A stretch of DNA of 64,000 bases, taken from assembly GCA_036925085.1 (NCBI GenBank), contig JAUPFP010000002.1:9884321-9948320 (forward strand), given 5' to 3'. The notes under the pieces were generated by a model. That model did no database searches, was not told the DNA's origin, and worked only from the letters and a program-made list of their open reading frames with translations. Shown here piece by piece: positions 58,195 to 64,000 of the stretch (the stretch's first letter is position 1; each line of letters begins with the position of its first letter). The translations under genes and the position numbers were made by a program. Origin of the DNA: Brachycybe producta. Lineage: Eukaryota > Arthropoda > Diplopoda > Playtdesmida > Andrognathidae.

Positions 58195-58870
58195 AAGCTT
58201 TTTTTTCGGGGGGGGGGGGGGGGTTGTTGTGTCCTTTTCAGGAGATTCAAGCACTTAAAATATGTTGTCCATTTTTAGAATATTTGTTCCCATTTTTTTA
58301 AATTTTAAAAATTCTTGAATTTTTTTATATTTTGAAGCTTTTTTGGGACTTCCCGGGGGCCAATTGAAGTCTCCTGAGCCCCCCTTTTCAGGGCATTTAC
58401 TTATTTAGGCAATTTTTAAAATTGAAAATTTTAAATATTCTTGAATTTTCTTATTATTTAAAAGTAATTCCTGAGGCATTTAACCACTTTTCGAATTTTG
58501 CCCATTTTTTGACTTTTTTCTCCATTTCTTTTTTTAAATAATTTTACTCTCTTGCATTTTTGTGTCCTGATTTATTTTCAGGACATTTAAACATTTTTTT
58601 TAATTTCGTCCATTTTTAGATTAATTCTTACTATTTTTTAATTTAAAAATTAGTAAATTTGTGTACATTCTGAAGCTTTTGGGGAGCAGTTAGTTGCGTC
58701 TTTCTGAGGCATTTTCAGGGCATTTATATAACATTTCGAATTTTGGTTTATTTTTCGACTTGATCTTTTTCCTTATTTTTTTTTCTTTCAAAATTTTAAA
58801 AATTCTTGAATTTTGAGACTACTGAGACCAGTTGATCCCTCTTGAGGCATTTTCAGGATTTGATATTTGG
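58195..58870. repeat. Old degenerate tandem array, roughly 110-150 base units
   Basis: TTTTCAGGGCATTTA-type motifs near 58238, 58385, 58575, 58712 and 58850 are each followed by CATTTTTCGAATTTTG-like and AAAATTCTTGAATTTT-like blocks and often AGCTTTTTTGGG. A G17 run at about 58208 marks the left side. Confidence 0.5.
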
Positions 58871-59038
58871 TTATTTTTTTGTTGTTGTTGAGCAAAAAAA
58901 AAACACAAAAAACACATCAGAAAACTGAAAATCTACTTCAGCTTCGAATGATTTGGTCCTTTAATGTTATAAATGTGTGTCCAACTAAAAAGAAATCCTA
59001 CTCTCGAATGACCACAACCTCGGCATAAGTTTAGATTT

Positions 59039-59653
59039 ATGTTTATTTTTCTTTTCTTCCTGTTTTTTTTTTGTAATAAGTATATTTTTGTGTCCACTCA
59101 TTGTTCTTTTTTTTTGAGGAGGTTTAAAAAAAGCCTATTTTTTTGTTTCTTTCAGTCGTATTGGAATGAAATGATGACGGTTATTTCGGACAGCACTTAT
59201 GGTCAGTTTGAAGTATTGGTCACTAAGCCACTCTCTCTCTCTCTATTTTTTTTATACAGAAAAAAGAGAAATAAGAAATCTCCCGCAGATTGGACAAATA
59301 TCGTTCCAGAGTTTGTCCGTTCATTTTTCCATCCAATCTTTAAAGTACTTCTTTCTCATTCTGTCTATCCATTTCACATTATTGGTCACATATTGTCCAC
59401 TCCCTCAAGACCCCCTTTAAACCCTCTCCCATCTTCTCATCCCTTACAAAATAACCCCACTAACCAAACAAAACAAAAATACAAGAATTTTCTTTTAAAA
59501 TTTCGGCTATATCATATTGATTATTTGGATGTCAACATTGCATTTCATTTAGGATTCTGTTTTGAGAGATTTCAAACCCTATCCCCCTCCTCCTCCCTTT
59601 TACCCTTAACCCTTTACTTTCCTTTCTTTAACCCAACATATTCCAATCTATAA
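59039..59653 (+). CDS. 204-codon open frame, doubtful gene
   Basis: This is the longest open frame here that is not made of tandem repeats. Its first 40 residues are a Phe-rich translation of T-runs. The part after a possible acceptor (TTTGTTTCTTTCAG at about 59155) reads SYWNEMMTVISDSTYGQFEV and continues through a (CT)n patch to NPTYSNL. I recognise no domain, and the composition (Phe, Ser, Pro, Leu) matches T- and C-rich DNA. Most likely chance. Confidence 0.12.
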   Translation: MFIFLFFLFFFCNKYIFVSTHCSFFLRRFKKSLFFCFFQSYWNEMMTVISDSTYGQFEVLVTKPLSLSLFFLYRKKRNKKSPADWTNIVPEFVRSFFHPIFKVLLSHSVYPFHIIGHILSTPSRPPLNPLPSSHPLQNNPTNQTKQKYKNFLLKFRLYHIDYLDVNIAFHLGFCFERFQTLSPSSSLLPLTLYFPFFNPTYSNL

Positions 59654-59741
59654 AGAGGATGAAATCGACGAAAAAAGGTGTCTTTTGAAAATACGTTTTC
59701 CTTATCCTCAAACCTCTTATTTAGTTGTTCAAATGTTTTTC

Positions 59742-60108
59742 TTTCTTAAGATGGTTTTTTTAAAGTGTCAAGTTCCCCTCAGACTCTTATTATTGTATTT
59801 CAGGTGCAAAAACGAAGATAAACTTGAATGTTTTGTAGAAACTAGAAAGGTAAATAAATCACTCAAGGGTATTTTTATGTTGATATCTTTCAAAATAAGC
59901 ATTTTATGTGAGTTTCATAAATAATCCAACTTTGAGCAGCAGGTATTTTTTTAAATTTTTGTATCTATAAAAAGGTTTATTTTGAAAAAAATATCTACCG
60001 GAATATAACCTCAGCTACACTTCTAGTTTCTCTTAATTTTGCTCTTCTGAAAGACAAAATAATCAAAGAGTTTGAAAATCAACTGTTCATAAAACCCTCT
60101 TAAGAAAT
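59742..60108. mobile_element. Family A element
   Basis: Complete copy: CTTAAGATGGTTTTTTTAAA, TGTAGAAACTAGAAAGGTAA, CACTCAAGGGTATTTTTATG, centre, CTACACTTCTAGTTTCTCTT and right end CATAAAACCCTCTTAAG. Confidence 0.75.
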
Positions 60109-60159
60109 TAAAATCAGTAACTTAAAACAGAACCCATTGATTCAGTAATTCATGTTTTT

Positions 60160-61060
60160 TTCAAGACCAGATTATCCGGTTTATAATCAGCTTGTCTACC
60201 ACCATCTAACTAGTTTAACCAGTTTTCGCGTACCTTTTTGTACATCGGATTAAATTTATAAATTTATAGATAATCTGGTTTAGTTTTTTCTGTCAAACAG
60301 ATTGAGCTATTTGCGTATTTCAAGATTCGAACATCTAAAAATGAACTGATTATTCGGGTTTTATTAATACATTGTATTAATTCTGAACATATTTCAGCAC
60401 TTTTCTATGGAATAGATTGAGTTATTTGAGGTTTAAACAAAAAAAAGTGTCGAATTCATAAATAATCTGGTTCAGTATCACACTTCAAAGGCTAGTTTTA
60501 CATATTTTCATCAAATTCTTTCATATCAGATCGAGTTATTCACGTATTTCATGCATAGATTACAAAATAATCCATTATACAAACCCGGAATTTATAAATT
60601 TCGCGACGTTCCATTAGTGTTTTCCAGAATAGACTGAGTTATTCAGTTTACAGATAATCTGGTTCAGTATTAGTATTTTACATTGTAAAGATCGGTTTTT
60701 ACCTATTTTTGTCACATGATTTTGAATCAGATCGAGGTAATCCTGTATACAAACCCGGAATATATTAATTTCGAACTGTTTCGTCCACTTACCTGTATAA
60801 CAGATCGACCTATTGACATTTACAGATCGAGATATATACAGTTTAAGAATAATCTGGTTCAATATTACATTGTAAAAGATCCGGTTTAGTTATTTTCATC
60901 ACATTCGCTTGAATCAGATTGAATTATTCACTTATTTCAAGACAAAATTATAAAAAAAAAATTAACAGATAAATCTATTATATACAAACCGTAATTTATT
61001 AATTTGAAGCGTTTTCGTCATGTTTAGATCAGATCAGATCAAATGTATTATTTATGGTTA
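60160..61060. repeat. Degenerate tandem array, about 190-base units, beside the promoter
   Basis: ATAATCTGGTTCAGTATTA-type motifs occur near 60269, 60467, 60653 and 60849, spaced 186-198 bases. Each is followed by GATCGGTTTTA-like, then CAGATCGAGTTATTCA-like, then ACAAACCCGGAATTTATAAA-like blocks. Units are strongly diverged. Confidence 0.6.
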
Positions 61061-61309
61061 AAAAAAACTAGAATTATCTAATTTATAGATAATACAGTTA
61101 ATTATTGGCTTCTAGACATGGTTTTTTCTATTATCTTGTTTTCTTGTGTGAATTTCGAATTATTTATGATATAAACAGGTTGAGAAAAAGAGATAAGAAA
61201 ATCGTTCAAAGTCAGAACGATGCTAAAAGATAAGCTAGAAAAAATGAAAATGAATCTAAAAACACATTAAAAAAGAAAGAATAATTAACAATAATTACGA
61301 TTTTTTTGG

Positions 61310-61471
61310 TTCACTTTTGATTAAATTATAAGACAGATAAGAAAGGATAAAAAAAAAATGATTAATAAAAATTTCCGAACCTCTTTTTCTTCGGTGGTTC
61401 TGATTCTGTTTTAGTCCCACGCAAAGGGCCTCATAATAACACAGAAATAATCCCAAATAAATCCAACGCAT
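61310..61471 (-). CDS. Candidate first coding exon with signal peptide, minus strand
   Basis: Reading the minus strand from the ATG at 61471 gives MRWIYLGLFLCYYEALCVG followed by LKQNQNHRRKRG. The N-terminus is a strong signal peptide: a charged residue, then a hydrophobic core, then small residues. The RRKR that follows looks like a furin-type processing site. Two in-frame TGA stops lie just upstream, so this ATG is the first possible start in this frame. The reading frame stays open to 61295, but the exon probably ends near the sequence AGAG/GTTCGG at about 61386. That is a weak splice donor and the main reason for doubt. The CpG-richer block at 61.85-62.18 kb lies upstream in this orientation, as expected for a promoter. 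No downstream exon was found in the window, so the protein family is unknown. If real, the first intron could extend leftward through most of the window. Confidence 0.33.
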
Positions 61472-61849
61472 CTTCACTACTTTTGTACAGCATAGTTCTC
61501 ATCACATTCTCTACAATTACAACACCACATTGGTGGTACCTTTACCACTCACTGCTGAAAATAAAACAAAACAAAAAAAACAATAACGAGAAATATATTT
61601 TTTTTAAAAAAACCGAACCGAAAAAAATTTCACAATTTTAGATTATTATTTTTTTTTTTTTTTTTTCACACAGAAAAGGTCCTTTTTTCTGCTTATTTTT
61701 TGTGTTATTTAATTAATTACGTCCAAATATTAGAAAAACATAATATTTTTCATTTTCATCTTCTTCCTTTTTTGCTATAAACGTTTAAAATAAACTCCGA
61801 TTAACAACAACAAAAAAATGGTTCGGATAAACGAGTAATTTTTTTGTTT

Positions 61850-62180
61850 CTCGGACATTCACCGCCGTAATCGCCGCCGACGTCTTTCTTCATTCACGCG
61901 CGTTTTTCTTCATTTTGCGCCCGCGCGCGCCAGCGTGTTTCACTCCAAAAAAAAAAAAAAACGTCACTCTTAATTTATCTTATCTCGGCGTTCGCGCTTT
62001 TTTCTCTCTCTTCTCTCCTCTTTCTGATCTTCTCTCTTTTACGGCTGCTGTCAGATCGTACATATAAACCCCTCAGTTACAACACACGCACACACCAAAA
62101 AAAAAGCCGAACGATGCTTTTGCCTTACTTCCCTCAGCTTCTTCGTCGGCTTCAATACCGGCGACAAAACACAAACCTCA
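61850..62180. promoter_or_regulatory. CpG-richer promoter-like block
   Basis: CpG dinucleotides are dense here (runs such as CGCCGCCGACG, CACGCGCG and GCGCCCGCGCGCGCC), in strong contrast with the CpG-poor DNA to the left. A TATAAA lies at 62063-62068 on the plus strand, and a long pyrimidine-rich stretch at 61998-62040. The block sits between the candidate minus-strand signal-peptide exon and the plus-strand gene at 63740. It may therefore serve one or both genes. Its role is inferred from composition and position. Confidence 0.5.
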
Positions 62181-62189
62181 AAAACGCGC

Positions 62190-62600
62190 CGAGAAGAGAG
62201 AGACAGAGAGACAGAGAGATGCTTGTATGCGTGTGCGTTTTTTTTTTCAGATCAGATTAGCAGAAAAAAAAGAGCATCTCTTTGATACATGTCTGCCATC
62301 TACCGATGAAAATTATCATTGTTTAGCTATATTTTTAATTTTTCTGCATCGTTTTCTGTGATTTTTGTTAAGAAAAAAAAATCGTTCGCTTATAATGTTA
62401 AAGGTAGAATTACACACGCTGAAAACGAGCAGAAAATAGAAATAAAATCTTCTGTGTTCTTTTTGAGCTCAAAGATATACATATCAAGCGATATACCTAA
62501 CAAAGTGAATTTCAGTGGGATTTTATTCAGGGTGTGATGTGATTCTTCAATTTCTCACCCTAATTTTATTGATTTTCGGTTATCTGATGCGTGTTTAGAA
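62190..62600. other. Possible 5' leader sequence, no clear exon
   Basis: Between the CpG-richer block and the direct-repeat segment. A 72-codon frame at 62319-62537 lacks any recognised domain. Confidence 0.35.
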
Positions 62601-62605
62601 TCATT

Positions 62606-62940
62606 ACGTAAACGGCATAACGCAATTGAGCAAGGGGGACGTCATTGGTGGGTGAATCTCGTACGCTTTGTTGTGAATCAGTGAATCTGTAGTGAATCTT
62701 AGTGAATAACAAGTAAATTTTATTGAAACTGTGAATTTCGTACATGATTTTTTATGTTATGTCATCTCCTTTGCAAATCTAGCTAATAACACGGAGGATT
62801 ACATAGAAGTAAATCATTTACGAGATTCACAAAGAGTCACCTACTCCAAGATTCACAAGCTGAAAGTACGTATAGCAGACTGTTTTGCTAGATTCACCCC
62901 CTTGTGTCGTTCCGCTTGTGTAAACAGCATAACGCTAATA
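62606..62940. repeat. About 300-base segment flanked by near-identical 17-base direct repeats
   Basis: GTAAACGGCATAACGC (about 62609) and GTAAACAGCATAACGC (about 62920) are direct repeats differing at one base. Just inside them are inverted CAAGGGGG / CCCCCTTG motifs. Within lie many short GTGAATCT and AGATTCAC motifs in opposite orientations. This looks like a small inserted element with a long target duplication, or a local duplication, close to the promoter of the 63740 gene. Confidence 0.35.
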
Positions 62941-62944
62941 ACTT

Positions 62945-63570
62945 AAAGAGAGGAAAAAACTACGTTTGTATTGGTTCTAATTGTCTCATTTCCGCCGCCG
63001 CCTCCTCCATCTTCAAAGCTTGCAATAGGACAGGCAAACGTATACAATTCGCTATATCGATATTTGAAGCCAGTTGTAACATGAAGAATTAAATTAGAGG
63101 TGCCATAATATGGCGTCTTAAGCACGTAATTGCAGATATACAAACCGCCATATCAGTACACCCATATGCAGTCAAAATCAGGCATAAAAATCGTTATATT
63201 ATGTAACCAAGGTTGGTATGTACCGCTATAGATTAAATGGTATAGGACGCCGCTATTTTTCAACCAATCAAATGAAAAATAACTTCCTCTTTCTAAGGGT
63301 CAATGCAAAAAAGATGAACTATTTGGGCGGCAAAATGACTCACTAAATCTACCATGGTAACAGTAAAGATACATCTTTCAGATTGAAAAAATAATTATGT
63401 TTTAAGTCAGTTGCGGCCTCTTTTTTGTTATAAAATAAATTAACTTACACTTATTCATGTTCACAACTTGATTAACTAAATACTTTTCTGTTTAAACGCG
63501 TAAAATTTAAAGAAATTTCGCGATTAAAGATGCTGACGATAGAAAGATGCTGCGAAGCGAGAGATATGTA
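62945..63570. other. Upstream region of the plus-strand gene
   Basis: Includes CCGCCGCCGCC at about 62992, several GCCATAATATGGC- and CCGCCATAT-like motifs between 63100 and 63170, and GATGCTGACG..GATGCTGCG at 63530-63552. No exon recognised. Confidence 0.4.
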
Positions 63571-63578
63571 TTATGTAG

Positions 63579-63586
63579 TGACGTCA
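63579..63586. promoter_or_regulatory. CRE-like palindrome TGACGTCA upstream of the plus-strand gene
   Basis: The full 8-base palindrome TGACGTCA sits inside the longer palindrome TAGTGACGTCACTA, about 155 bases before the ATG at 63740. This is the classic CREB/ATF binding site and is often found in core promoters. The same octamer also occurs inside several MITEs in this window, so the site may not be functional. Confidence 0.45.
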
Positions 63587-63739
63587 CTAATAGCTATTTG
63601 TTTATTTTTTTTTTAGCAAACAGATGGCAGCACTACCGTCCTGTATAGTTTTTGTCGTCTGCTATTTAGTCATGTTTCATAGAATAATGCGGTTTTTGTT
63701 GCGATTTCTTTTGTTTTTTCGTTAAATTCTAATTTAAAC

Positions 63740-64000
63740 ATGAGTTTACCGAGTGTTGTTCAGTATATGACATTCAATGGTAATGTATGTGCGAGGTTGT
63801 GTTCGATTTCTTGGTCGGAATGCAACGTAATCGCATTTTGTACAGATGAAGGGTTGTATCTAATGGTATTCTGACGTTGTTATTTACAATACTTATTGAA
63901 GTATTCTTATTAAAACTGCTTTCATTTTTTATAGGAACCCTCCATTCACACGTTCTCAGTTGATGCTAGTTTTCCTATATCAATTCATAGGCACTTTCTA
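63740..64000 (+). CDS. 5' end of an unidentified protein gene, two exons visible, runs off window
   Basis: Exon 1 is 63740-63865 (42 codons). A 69-base intron follows at 63866-63934, starting GTATTC and ending TTTTTTATAG, in phase 0. Exon 2 begins at 63935 and stays open to the window end (22 codons). The ATG has A at -3, and an in-frame TAG lies 20 codons upstream at 63680, so this start is well supported. The peptide begins MSLPSVVQYMTFNGNVCARL, continues with a segment containing SISWSECNVIAF and DEGLYLM, and exon 2 starts EPSIHTFSVDASFPISIH. The pattern of a hydrophobic strand, W-S, then IAFCTDEGLYL resembles the first blade of a beta-propeller (WD-type) subunit. This is inference only; I do not recognise the family. 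Its codons are less AT-skewed than the surroundings. A CRE-like site lies about 155 bases upstream. Confidence 0.7.

Noticed and set aside
62114-62260. 48-codon plus-strand frame beginning MLLPYFPQLLRRLQYRR
   Set aside because: Lies in the CpG-richer block, ends in low-complexity Arg/Glu repeats, and has no family resemblance; more likely leader sequence.

Overview
This is AT-rich eukaryotic (animal) DNA that is almost entirely non-coding. Long CT and AT microsatellites, minisatellites, short inverted-repeat DNA transposons and Helitron ends fill about the first 61 kb. I see no bacterial-style gene packing, no ribosome binding sites, and no rRNA or intact tRNA gene. The repeat spectrum (Tc1/mariner/pogo-like, hAT-like and Mutator-like miniature elements, Helitrons, very long CT/AT tracts) suggests an invertebrate metazoan. 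I cannot name the species.

Gene content sits at the right edge. A CpG-richer promoter-like block lies near 61,850-62,180. On its minus-strand side is a candidate first coding exon with a signal peptide (61,471 leftward). If that exon is real, much of the window may be its first intron or flanking DNA. On the plus strand, a well-supported gene start at 63,740 has an upstream in-frame stop, a good start context, a 69-base GT-AG intron and a second exon that runs off the window. Its product is not identified; the peptide looks like the first blade of a beta-propeller.

Layout. 0.9-1.3 kb: hAT-like miniature element. 1.6-2.5 kb: terminal-repeat element carrying a minisatellite. 3-13 kb: hairpins, family A and family E elements (one nested in the other), a Mutator-like MITE and a tRNA-derived SINE head. 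13-22 kb: palindromic families, CT/AT tracts and a copy of family D. 22-32 kb: pogo/Tigger-like elements, a 168-base higher-order tandem repeat and two more Mutator-like MITEs. 32.5-36.4 kb: two inverted Helitron 3' ends with a relic of the Helitron helicase. 36-46 kb: hAT-like MITEs, family A clusters, a near-perfect 160-base palindrome and a 21-base minisatellite. 46-50 kb: long CT and TA arrays. 50-57 kb: a palindromic element family, a textbook hAT MITE with a perfect 8-base target duplication, and a 1.45 kb array of a 21-base unit. 58-61 kb: old, degenerate tandem arrays next to the promoter.

Nothing here amounts to a new multi-gene system. The strongest points are: three MITE copies each with a perfect 9-base target duplication; paired Helitrons that retain a helicase motif and share a nested MITE; several nested insertions that give relative ages; a short motif shared by unrelated palindromes; and a uniform strand polarity of the long CT tracts.
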